Assembly: GCA_020433785.1 (NCBI GenBank)
Contig: JAGRCC010000324.1
Span: 4,133-36,164 of the forward strand
DNA from: Anaerolineae bacterium
GTDB taxonomy: Bacteria > Chloroflexota > Anaerolineae > 4572-78 > J111
Reading direction: 5' to 3'
DNA: 32,032 nucleotides
Position 1 is the stretch's first letter. Each line of letters starts with the position of its first letter. Position numbers and translations under genes: made by a program. Below the pieces are notes generated by a model that searched no databases, had not been told where the DNA came from, and saw only the letters and a program-made list of their open reading frames with translations. Below, piece by piece: positions 7,184 through 14,360 of this stretch.

Positions 7184-8404
7184 CTATAAAGCCATCTCTA
7201 GTAAATTACGACTGACATATTCTAACTGTTCAGGTAAGTGATATTTCCGACGCAAGTGAGGAAACTGATTAAATAACTGCTGGCTTTCATTAACCCAAAT
7301 GGTGGCCTGTCGCTGATCGCCTCTTCTCAGCTCACATTTGGCTAAATGCACTAGGATTTGAATTTCATCTTGCTTTTTATTTAAGGTCCGCCACCCTGTC
7401 AGGGCGCGCTCTAAATGGCTGATCGCCTGGGACCAACTTTGTTGCGCTTCATAGATAATACCCAGATTCTCCTGGGCATGCGTTAGCCCCGATAAATTCG
7501 CATGTTGCTGAAAAATAGCCTCGGCCTGATGAGTCGCTATTTCAGCCTCTTTAAAATTGCCCTGCAATTTGTAGGCCAACCCCATATTGAGATAGATATT
7601 CCCTATCCGATAGGTTTCACCCGTAGCCTGCGCCCAATGAAGCGCTTCCCTTAAACAAAATAGCGCTTTTTCCGGTTGGTTGGTTTTTACAAACAGCAGC
7701 CCCAGATTGGTCAGCCCATACATTAAACCGTTGTTATCGGCCATCTTCTGCCAGATGTGGCAGGCCTGGTTGAAATGATGTTCGGCCTTGCGCCACTGAC
7801 TTTGCCAGATATAAAGTATACCTAAATGATTCTCCGTATGGGCCTGGCCATGTTGGTTGTCGAGTTGTTTAAATAAATTCAAAGCATGGCAGCACAGCAC
7901 CTCGGCGCGATGCCAATAGCCATATTCAATATAGAAATAGCCTAAATTGGAACAAGCTCGGGCTTCAATGCCCCTATTCTGAATTTGACGGGCAGCATTG
8001 ATGGCTTGCCGGTAGTAAATGGTCGACTCTTGAAATTGACTCTGCCAAAATAACAAACGAGCCAACAACGACGAGAGATCCGCCAGGGCTGAGGTATCGC
8101 CGACCTGCTCGGCCAGGGGAATAGCCTGGGTGATAACTTTTCCCCAGATTTCCCACTGGCCTCCTCGCTCATTGTAGGGGGAAAAGGTGGTGATAAGTTG
8201 ATAAGTCAACGGCCAGGCCGGTTCGCCATAGTTAAGGGCGTATGAAATGGCCCGGATAATGCTGTTGCGTTCGTGGTTCAAGATGGCTGGATCGGTATCT
8301 TTGGCCTCAGCTAACCATTCCAGCCAATAAGTCAGGTTGATTAAAATCGTCTCATGAAAAAATTCCGTTCGCCGTTGATGATCGGTCAAACAGATGCTTG
8401 CCAA
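7184..8404 (-). CDS. TPR-repeat protein, partner of NB-ARC protein 2
   Basis: 406-aa cytosolic protein made mostly of TPRs (about residues 95-390, for example ACSNLGYFYIEYGYWHRAEV and YLNMGLAYKLQGNFKEAEIA). The start is TTG at 8404: it has GAGG 7 nt upstream and there is no ATG near the N-terminus. The start overlaps the end of NB-ARC gene 2 by 19 nt, so translation is probably coupled. The N-terminal 60 residues (LTYWLEWLAEAKD ... HERNSIIRAISYAL) correspond to the linker that follows the winged helix in fused NB-ARC-TPR proteins and resemble the start of the TPR protein at 4004-5236. It is probably the sensing half of a two-subunit STAND regulator. It converges with the small peptide gene, whose terminator ends 23 nt from this stop codon. 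Confidence 0.8.
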   Translation of the reverse strand: MASICLTDHQRRTEFFHETILINLTYWLEWLAEAKDTDPAILNHERNSIIRAISYALNYGEPAWPLTYQLITTFSPYNERGGQWEIWGKVITQAIPLAEQVGDTSALADLSSLLARLLFWQSQFQESTIYYRQAINAARQIQNRGIEARACSNLGYFYIEYGYWHRAEVLCCHALNLFKQLDNQHGQAHTENHLGILYIWQSQWRKAEHHFNQACHIWQKMADNNGLMYGLTNLGLLFVKTNQPEKALFCLREALHWAQATGETYRIGNIYLNMGLAYKLQGNFKEAEIATHQAEAIFQQHANLSGLTHAQENLGIIYEAQQSWSQAISHLERALTGWRTLNKKQDEIQILVHLAKCELRRGDQRQATIWVNESQQLFNQFPHLRRKYHLPEQLEYVSRNLLEMAL

Positions 8405-9831
8405 CTGATTGCCTCATTGAGTAAAAATGTTTCCGTCAAACGATGGATCGAATAGCGGCGATTTTCAAGGTCACCTTCAACTTGCACCAGCGATAGCGTT
8501 GCTAACTGCTGGAGCGCGTCGTGTAGGTCGCCGGGTTCCAGCTGGCTTAAAGCCAGGAGGTGTTTCAAGCCGCCTTCTTGAGCCAAAGGCATGACCAGTA
8601 ACGTTTGTCGGGCGGGATTGGTCAGCATTTCCCAGGCTTGCCAATAAATATAAGTGTAAAGTTCGGAGATGCTTTTGCCACGAGCCGCCTTGAGATTATC
8701 CAGAACTTGAGATAAGGGCAGAAAAGCCGTTTGGCCCGCCACCAACTTGAGGGCCAAGGGGTTACCTCCGACCACCTGATAGATTCGCTCAAGATCAGCC
8801 TCGGCAGCGTTGGCCAGCATGGGTAAGCCACGCATATTGGCTTCATATCTAATCAACGCAAATGTATCGGCGCGGCTCAGGGCATCCAGGGTAATACAAG
8901 AGACATCGGGATACGCGCGCAGGCTGTGACGGCTGGTTAACACAACTTTGCTGGGGTTAGCAACTTCCCACAACACCGGCAGCAGCGTTTGATAATCAAC
9001 CACCGTCTCTAAATTGTCAATTACAATTAAATAAGGTGTTTGTTTCAACAGCCGAGTCAAGATGTTTCTTTTCTCTGATGGAGGTTGAGTCAGTGCGGCT
9101 GTCTGATTGAGTTGTTCCAACAACATATCAATCAGCGTTTCCACGGTTAATATGGGGGACGTTCCCTCTTCAAACCCCATCCCGGGAAAGAAGGCTCTCT
9201 TTTTGGCGCTCACCCAGGCGATATCTTGAAACGCCGTCATCAGTTCCGGTTGACGAATAACGGCGTTAACTAAGGTGGTTTTGCCGATGCCGCCCAACCC
9301 CTCGATTGAAGTCAGCCACGAGGTCGCCGGGGCTAGCAATCCTTCAAGCAAGGCATCAAGCCGAGCTTCCACCCCAAATAGGTGGGGCTTGGCCGGTAAC
9401 CTTAACCGTTTTTCTAAATTAATTTGATAGTCTAATCTGGCTTGCTGCTCCTTAGCCTGAACAATCAGTGCCAGTTGGTGAAGCGCCTCTTGCTGTTTGC
9501 GATAAGCCGTTGATTGACCAATATTCAGCCGATTAGCAATGGCATGCATCAGGACGCCATCTAGAAAATGTTGGCGCAATAAATTGGCGCTGTATTTGTG
9601 TTCAACGGCTAAGGTTTCGAGCGCTTCTAGGAGGATTTCGTTAGTGGCGCGGCGAACGCTGATACTGCCGCCGGCCGGTACCTGTCGATAAAGCTGTAGA
9701 TAATCGAGGGGACTGGTATCTAAATGAACGTCATGCCAGGACTGGAGGGCATTATGAATATCGGTTTGGAGTTTTGAAAGAGAAATTTCAGCATCCATTA
9801 CGAATTTCTTTATTAAACCTCTGTGGGTCAA
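8386..9831 (-). CDS. HTH/NB-ARC STAND NTPase 2
   Basis: 481-aa STAND ATPase. Residues 85-125 contain a helix-turn-helix like that of sigma region 4 (FLDGVLMHAIANRLNIGQST followed by AYRKQ). The NB-ARC core has Walker A GLGGIGKTT (178-186), Walker B YLIVIDN (267-273), sensor VVLTSRH (296-302), the GLPL equivalent GGNPLA (355-360), and a winged helix ending in RRYSIHRL (458-465). Repeats are missing here and are supplied by the overlapping next gene. The start is TTG at 9831 with AGGGAG 5 nt upstream; ATG at codon 12 (9798) is the alternative and has only a weak ribosome site. It is paralogous to the protein at 5241-6698 in length, domain order and split point, but its N-terminal domain differs. 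It is likely a DNA-binding, ATP-gated switch, possibly autoregulatory. Confidence 0.85.
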   Translation of the reverse strand: MTHRGLIKKFVMDAEISLSKLQTDIHNALQSWHDVHLDTSPLDYLQLYRQVPAGGSISVRRATNEILLEALETLAVEHKYSANLLRQHFLDGVLMHAIANRLNIGQSTAYRKQQEALHQLALIVQAKEQQARLDYQINLEKRLRLPAKPHLFGVEARLDALLEGLLAPATSWLTSIEGLGGIGKTTLVNAVIRQPELMTAFQDIAWVSAKKRAFFPGMGFEEGTSPILTVETLIDMLLEQLNQTAALTQPPSEKRNILTRLLKQTPYLIVIDNLETVVDYQTLLPVLWEVANPSKVVLTSRHSLRAYPDVSCITLDALSRADTFALIRYEANMRGLPMLANAAEADLERIYQVVGGNPLALKLVAGQTAFLPLSQVLDNLKAARGKSISELYTYIYWQAWEMLTNPARQTLLVMPLAQEGGLKHLLALSQLEPGDLHDALQQLATLSLVQVEGDLENRRYSIHRLTETFLLNEAISWQASV

Positions 9832-9893
9832 TACTTCTCCCTAGAATATCATAGACCTACCAAAAAAACAATACTTCTTGTAGACCTATGATA
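9829..9893. promoter_or_regulatory. Repeat-rich control region upstream of NB-ARC gene 2
   Basis: An inverted repeat TATCATAGACCTAC (9847-9860) / GTAGACCTATGATA (9880-9893) matches at 12 of 14 positions. The 8-mer TAGACCTA is also directly repeated inside it (9852-9859 and 9881-9888). CAATACTTCT is directly repeated at 9829-9838 (over the TTG start) and 9869-9878. This arrangement in a 160-bp divergent promoter space suggests operator sites, perhaps for the HTH of NB-ARC 2. Confidence 0.45.
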
Positions 9894-9991
9894 GACACTG
9901 AGAGACTCCTGAGAGAGGGTGAAGAGCTAAGTGTAGTCCGTTTTGGCTATACTGACTTCTAAATAAATTGAGGTTTGAAGATATTTAACCT

Positions 9992-10438
9992 ATGGCTTAT
10001 GTCTTTGTTTTGTGGAGTGAGGGATTTGATGAAAAGGTGGCAACTATCTTTGTCACGGAATTACGTGACGCCGGTTTGCTGGTGAAGATGGTGGGGTTAA
10101 CGACACGACATACAAGTGGGTTCCACGGCTTGGTTTTGGTCCCTGATCTCACGCTTGATCACGCGTTGCCTTTAGCCTCTCGCACCTCATGTTTGATCAT
10201 TCCCTCTATTTTAGGCTGGAGCAGTCGGCTAGACAATGATCCGCGTGTACGCAAATTTATTAAGCTCGCGAGTTCAAATCAAGCCCTCCTCGTCGTCGGC
10301 CAACAAAATGTGATTTTACAGATGGGTTTGAAGGCACCTGTGCTCATTCAAGAAAATATAAAGGTATATCCGGATAATGAAGAGATAATGACGTTTGCGC
10401 GTGAATTGGCTCAGCTTCTTTCAAAAAAAACTGGGTAG
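9992..10438 (+). CDS. DJ-1/PfpI-like protein without the nucleophile cysteine
   Basis: 148-aa protein with the outline of the DJ-1/PfpI (class I glutamine amidotransferase-like) fold: an N-terminal strand followed by SEGFDEKVAT (9-18, like the EGFEE motif), FHGLVLVPD (44-52), SCLIIPS (66-72), NDPRVRKFI (82-90), and a strand LLVVGQQNV (99-107) where the nucleophile elbow AxCHG should be. Cys is absent from the elbow; the only Cys is C67. The protein is shorter than typical members (about 165-190 aa). It may therefore be a binding or regulatory protein rather than a hydrolase or glyoxalase. No strong ribosome site precedes the ATG. It is divergent from NB-ARC gene 2 and convergent with the amine oxidase gene. 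The family call is from pattern and remote. Confidence 0.55.
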   Translation: MAYVFVLWSEGFDEKVATIFVTELRDAGLLVKMVGLTTRHTSGFHGLVLVPDLTLDHALPLASRTSCLIIPSILGWSSRLDNDPRVRKFIKLASSNQALLVVGQQNVILQMGLKAPVLIQENIKVYPDNEEIMTFARELAQLLSKKTG

Positions 10439-10473
10439 CTATTAGATATCTGGAACTACTTATGGCGGTAATT

Positions 10474-11733
10474 TTAGCGGGCAGCCAACAGTTCGGCCGC
10501 GGCGCGCCAGCCGGTTTCAATGGCCCCGTGAACGGTGGCCACATGGCCGTTTGTCGAGGTTGCTTCGCCGGCAAAGAAGAGGGTGGGGGCCAGTGGAGCG
10601 GCCAAGTCGGCCCTGGATTGGCCGGCGCCAACGGGCGTATAGGTATACGCACCCAGGCTCCAGGGATCGATAGACCAGTCAACCAGGCGACCGGCGACAA
10701 AGGCGGACCGGAGTTCATTACCCAGAATTTGGCTTAGCTCCTGCAAGCCTTGTTCGATGGCGCGCTCCTGGCCTAAGGCGGCTAGTTTGAGAGCTGCCGG
10801 CCCGCCGATGTAACCCATCAACACCGGTGCATCTGCCGAGCCGGCCGGCCACCAGGCTAGTACAAAGCCGTCGGTGCGTAAAAAAGTGAATTCCGGCCAA
10901 AGCGACCGGTTGAAGTGGAGCACCAGCTTCGTGACATGACCCATGGCCAGGCGCTCGATGGCCCGTTGTTTGACCTCAGGTAGCGCCGGTAGAAAGCGAG
11001 GTCGGCCTGCTTGCAGCACCCCCAGCGGCACAGTGACGATAACCTGCCGTGCAGTGAGGGTTTGGCCGTTTTGTATCTCGATCCGTACTTGTGCGTCCGC
11101 CCACTCGATTTGCGTTACGGTAGTGTTAAACCGCACCTCAATACCCTGAGCCAGAAGCGCGGGGAGGGCATCGTAGCCGGCGGTAATGTGGAAGTTTTCC
11201 CAACCGGCCGTATTGAGCGCACGTTCATGGCTAACAGCCGGGGCGCTCAAGCGAGCCACTTCAGCCGCCTCGATGCAGGCCAATCCATTAGCCGCAAATA
11301 AAAACGCCTCTTGATCAGCCCCGGCCAAAGACAAAAGCAGATCTTGGGCGCTACGTTCCGGGCCGGTATAGGTAGTCACCTGCTCAAGAAGGAAGCCAAT
11401 CCGGCCGGGCAGCGATTCATCCGCTAGCAGGTGGCCATGCCGGGTAAAGAGATCGTAATTAGCTTGGCCCCTCTGCCTGCCACGCGGCCAGGGTTCAGCC
11501 TCTAATTCGGCTGGATTGATTATCTGCCAGGTCGAGGCGTGTTCGCCGTGAATAAACTCGGCCCCCAATTCGACCGGCCCGTAGGTATGATCGGTCCAGA
11601 TCCGACCGCCTAGACGATGGCGCGCTTCGATTACTAAAGCGTTTACGCCGGCAGCTTTAAGATGTTGGGCCGCGGCTAATCCGGCCGCGCCCGCGCCAAT
11701 GATAATAACGTCGTGTTCAACCGCGTGTGACAT
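10474..11733 (-). CDS. FAD-dependent amine oxidase (monoamine/polyamine oxidase family)
   Basis: 419-aa flavoprotein that should oxidise a primary or secondary amine with FAD. The N-terminal Rossmann motif is VIIIGAGAAGLAAA (9-22) followed by a basic-acidic ribose-binding end (VIEARHRLGGRIWT). C-terminally FFAGEATSTNGHVATVHGAI is the second FAD-contact segment typical of the monoamine/polyamine oxidase family. Length is normal for the family. An open frame extends 90 codons further upstream, but the chosen ATG at 11733 has AGGGA 4 nt before it and puts the FAD motif at the usual distance from the N-terminus; the extension runs through palindromic intergenic sequence. There is no signal peptide, so it is cytosolic. 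The substrate cannot be told from sequence. Confidence 0.85.
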   Translation of the reverse strand: MSHAVEHDVIIIGAGAAGLAAAQHLKAAGVNALVIEARHRLGGRIWTDHTYGPVELGAEFIHGEHASTWQIINPAELEAEPWPRGRQRGQANYDLFTRHGHLLADESLPGRIGFLLEQVTTYTGPERSAQDLLLSLAGADQEAFLFAANGLACIEAAEVARLSAPAVSHERALNTAGWENFHITAGYDALPALLAQGIEVRFNTTVTQIEWADAQVRIEIQNGQTLTARQVIVTVPLGVLQAGRPRFLPALPEVKQRAIERLAMGHVTKLVLHFNRSLWPEFTFLRTDGFVLAWWPAGSADAPVLMGYIGGPAALKLAALGQERAIEQGLQELSQILGNELRSAFVAGRLVDWSIDPWSLGAYTYTPVGAGQSRADLAAPLAPTLFFAGEATSTNGHVATVHGAIETGWRAAAELLAAR

Positions 11734-11950
11734 AACATCCCTGTAATCTATATTCTGTCCAAATTTGCAGTCTAATCTTACGTCGCTCTCCGGGCTTTGC
11801 CAAATTATTCTATAAAAAAAGAGATAAGGCATTTTTGAATAAATAAAGTGACGTTGGTATGATCTCGATACAGCGTCAACAATTGCTTTTATCGGAGCGA
11901 CAAAGCTTGCTTTATCATTCATATGGCATAGCAACGACCAAGGAACTGTC

Positions 11951-12008
11951 GGTTGGATGGTTAGTTGGTTATTTATTAGCCAACTATCCAACTGGCCAAC
12001 CATCTAAC
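11951..12008. repeat. Imperfect palindromic repeat rich in GTTGG/CCAAC
   Basis: GTTGGATGGTTAGTTGG on the left is mirrored on the right by CCAACTATCCAAC and CCAACCATCTAAC, separated by an AT-rich loop, giving a long imperfect hairpin. It lies in the space between the amine oxidase start and the ThuA-like gene and ends just before the ThuA-like ribosome site. It may be a dispersed intergenic repeat of this genome. Confidence 0.45.
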
Positions 12009-12028
12009 TATTTTTACAGGAGATCACT

Positions 12029-12730
12029 ATGCAAGAACTTAACGTTACTATTTGGAACGAATTTAGACACGAGAAATCGGATGAGCGTGTTAAGGAGTTT
12101 TATCCAGACGGAATGCACGCGGTTATTGGCCAAGCCATGGAGAATCACGGATTTCGGGTGCGGGCGGCTACGCTCGATGAACCGGACCATGGGCTAACGG
12201 ACGCGGTATTGGCGCAAACCGACGTGCTGCTGTGGTGGGGACACAAAGCTCATAACGAAGTACAAGATAATATTGTCGAGCGAGTGTACCGGCAAGTGAT
12301 GGCCGGAATGGGGCTGGTGGTCCTGCACTCGGGGCACTATTCTAAAATCTTCAAGAAATTAATGGGCACGACATGCAGCCTACGCTGGCGCGAGGCCGGG
12401 GAACGAGAGCGGATTTGGGTGATCAATCCCGGCCATCCCATTGCCGCCGGGCTAGATCACTACTTTGATATTCCGGCCACAGAGATGTATGGTGAGCATT
12501 TTGATATCCCGACGCCGGACGAATTAGTCTTCATCAGTTGGTTTGAGGGCGGCGAGGTGTTCCGCAGCGGCTGCTGCTTTTATCGAGGCAACGGCAAAAT
12601 TTTCTATTTCCGCCCCGGTCATGAAACCCACCCGATTTACCATCAGGCGGAAGTACAGCAAGTTATCGCGAATGGGGTTCGGTGGGCCGCGCCGATCAAT
12701 GGCCCGGCTTACCGATACGGCAATAAATAA
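12029..12730 (+). CDS. ThuA-like domain protein
   Basis: 233-aa protein of the ThuA family (GATase1-like fold), associated with sugar metabolism. Visible family signatures are [10 protein letters not shown] (6-15), [22 protein letters not shown] (about 66-78), [11 protein letters not shown] (about 95-105), a central [15 protein letters not shown], and the C-terminal [12 protein letters not shown]. Length suits the stand-alone ThuA proteins found next to sugar oxidoreductase genes. AGGAG lies 7 nt before the ATG. It is a monocistronic plus-strand gene ending about 90 nt before a strong terminator. The exact reaction in this family is poorly defined; trehalose use is known for the founding member only. 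Confidence 0.88.
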   Translation: MQELNVTIWNEFRHEKSDERVKEFYPDGMHAVIGQAMENHGFRVRAATLDEPDHGLTDAVLAQTDVLLWWGHKAHNEVQDNIVERVYRQVMAGMGLVVLHSGHYSKIFKKLMGTTCSLRWREAGERERIWVINPGHPIAAGLDHYFDIPATEMYGEHFDIPTPDELVFISWFEGGEVFRSGCCFYRGNGKIFYFRPGHETHPIYHQAEVQQVIANGVRWAAPINGPAYRYGNK

Positions 12731-12816
12731 CAATCGTATCTTTTGTTGCCGTCGATGACAGATGGCTCGGTTTGGAAGGCTAAATCTGAGCCAATCGTGA
12801 TCGATTGAAATTAACT

Positions 12817-12845
12817 AAAACCCTCGCTGCCGTAGCGAGGGTTTT
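12817..12845. terminator. Bidirectional intrinsic terminator between ThuA-like gene and 119-aa gene
   Basis: AAAACCCTCGCT (12817-12828), loop GCCGT, AGCGAGGGTTTT (12834-12845): a 12-bp stem including the A and T tracts. It stands between two convergent genes and can end both transcripts. Confidence 0.85.
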
Positions 12846-12908
12846 ATAATTGTAAATGATCTTAAGTTTAGATCACAGGTTTAGTATAGGAAGATAGCCT
12901 GACGCGCT

Positions 12909-13268
12909 TTAACTCAAAAGTTGGGCACTATAAGCCGCAGTATCTTCGTCAACTATCGAAAGGTTAAATACGGAGGTTTCTCTATCTCCCTTGAAATAAC
13001 TTAACCCTTCTTCATAGTTTGACACGGACATTTTTGATGAAACCGCAACGTCCATCGGCATTGAGTCTTCAAGCAGCAGCGCCATATGTCCGGATACCTC
13101 TTCGTCCACAATGGAAAATCCATATTGTTGGATTACTCCCGCAAAGACCGGATCTAATTCATCAGTCGTGATGTGAGTACCGTTCTTCCGGCTATTAACA
13201 CGTATTCGGTTGGTTGTTTGATCCACAACGATCCGTTTTTGATTGAAAAGGTCATAATTGGCGATCAT
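12909..13268 (-). CDS. Small acidic modular protein A, family unknown
   Basis: 119-aa cytosolic protein that I do not recognise. AAGGAG lies 6 nt before the ATG, so it is well translated. It holds two copies of a short module: FSIVDEEVSGHMALLLE (51-67) and LSIVDEDTAAYSAQLLS (103-119, the exact C-terminus). Upstream of the second copy is YEEGLSYF (85-92). The same elements, in the same order, occur in the 143-aa protein at 16967-17398 (YHEEASYF, then GPAIDDEESASYM, with the last copy GPAVDEMTTAQYA at the C-terminus). Each of the two small genes is the last gene after a kinase/regulator pair. There is no signal peptide, membrane segment or Cys. Possible roles are a target or modulator of the two-component system, or a peptide precursor; neither is shown. 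Confidence 0.65.
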   Translation of the reverse strand: MIANYDLFNQKRIVVDQTTNRIRVNSRKNGTHITTDELDPVFAGVIQQYGFSIVDEEVSGHMALLLEDSMPMDVAVSSKMSVSNYEEGLSYFKGDRETSVFNLSIVDEDTAAYSAQLLS

Positions 13269-13709
13269 AACTCACTCCTTATGGGATTAGTAGCTTTTAG
13301 GCTATTTTTTACCTGTGATCAATAAACAACACATATTGGTAGTCTCCATTCAGACAATCATTGATGGAGCACTTGAACTAACAGATTAAGTTTTGTGAAA
13401 AATAGTTAGGGATTGGATTGAAGTTGCGAAAATGGCAGACGTCATTGCCCTTGACTACCGGTAACAACGTCTTGGTCATTAACCGTGAAGCAATACGTTA
13501 GGTCAGCTATTGATACTAATATACTAAAAAAGGGAGGAATTGTGAAGCGTAATTATCTCCTGATTTGTGGAAATTTACCCGGCGACTAAGTACGTACGGA
13601 TCGGAAAATCACGCGTGTAGAAGTTACGTATAAAATTCAACGAAACCACGTAGTTTGTACGTGTATTGTGGCATAACTCGGGCTAAAAGGAGCGGTAATG
13701 GGCCTTGCT
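13269..13709. other. 440-nt intergenic region, no gene identified
   Basis: Space between the LuxR-type regulator stop and the 119-aa gene start. Apart from the weak promoter near the 119-aa gene, I see AT-rich stretches, scattered ACGTA-type short repeats (13590-13670), and a plus-strand GGGAGG followed by a 15-codon GTG frame (13542-13589) that I do not consider a supported gene. No tRNA-like or terminator structure was found. Confidence 0.4.
13294..13322 (-). promoter_or_regulatory. Possible sigma-70-type promoter of small protein A
   Basis: On the minus strand TTGATC (13317-13322) and TAAAAG (13294-13299) are 17 nt apart, each matching 4 of 6 consensus bases, giving a leader of about 20 nt before the ribosome site of the 119-aa gene. 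Weak match; offered because the gap from the upstream regulator gene (440 nt) implies a separate promoter. Confidence 0.25.
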
Positions 13710-14360
13710 TCATTCAAGTAGACCAAGTTCTTTCGCATAGCGCATTAGATCGACTCGACTTTGTAAACCCAGTTTATCGACCAAATTGGCCCGATGACCT
13801 TCCACGGTGCGAACACTAATTCCCAAGCTGTTGGCAATCTGGCGGTTGGTGTAACCTTGAGCGATGTATTGCAGCACTTCCCGCTCGCGTGGGGTGAGGG
13901 TATCAACCAACGATCCGGCTGATTCTTCCGGAGTCGGTTCGGGGTAGAATTCTTTGAGTAAAGCGCGCGTCATAGTAGGATGTACGTAGATATTACCCAA
14001 GTGGACCGTGCGAATGGCATCAACCAGTTCGGAGCCGATGGCTCGCTTAACAATATAGCCGGACGCGCCGGCCTCAATCGTCTCTCGCAGCAGCCCGTCA
14101 TCTTCATGAGCGGTCAAAATTAGCACATGGGCGTCGGGCTGCACTTCCTTGAGGCGCTGCGTCAGTTCGATGCCGCTCAAACCGGGCATGCTCAGATCGA
14201 TCAGAAAAACGTCGGGTTGCAGTGTTTGGGCCAGGCGCAGGGTGGTGTGGCTGTCAGCCGCTTCGCCTACAACTTCCAGGTCGGTTTCGGCATTAAAGAG
14301 GGCTTGTAAACCGGCGCGGATAACGCCGTGGTCGTCAGCAATGAGAATCCGAATGGTCAT
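13710..14360 (-). CDS. NarL/FixJ-type response regulator (REC-LuxR HTH)
   Basis: 216-aa transcription factor of a two-component system. The receiver domain (1-120) has the acidic pair D10/H11 region IADDH, phosphoacceptor D55 (FLIDLSMPG), T83 (LILTAHED) and K105 (YIVKRA). The C-terminal LuxR-type HTH (about 150-205) reads LTPREREVLQYIAQGYTNRQ and then IANSLGISVRTVEGHR. The start chosen is ATG at 14360, which has GGAG 7 nt upstream and begins directly at the receiver strand; an extension to 14408 adds 16 residues that do not belong to the fold. The start overlaps the 3' end of the kinase gene by 26 nt, so the two are translated together and the kinase is surely its partner. Confidence 0.93.
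   Translation of the reverse strand: MTIRILIADDHGVIRAGLQALFNAETDLEVVGEAADSHTTLRLAQTLQPDVFLIDLSMPGLSGIELTQRLKEVQPDAHVLILTAHEDDGLLRETIEAGASGYIVKRAIGSELVDAIRTVHLGNIYVHPTMTRALLKEFYPEPTPEESAGSLVDTLTPREREVLQYIAQGYTNRQIANSLGISVRTVEGHRANLVDKLGLQSRVDLMRYAKELGLLE

Noticed and set aside
11734..12003. 90-codon N-terminal extension of the amine oxidase
   Set aside because: It would cross a palindromic repeat, lacks family similarity, and a start with a ribosome site sits right before the FAD motif.
13542..13589. 15-codon GTG frame on the plus strand after GGGAGG
   Set aside because: The ribosome site is only 4 nt from the GTG, there is no convincing promoter or terminator, and the product is too short to judge without conservation.
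13698..13721. Seven-codon ATG frame after AAGGAG overlapping the regulator gene end
   Set aside because: Too short and antisense to the 3' end of a real gene; likely chance.
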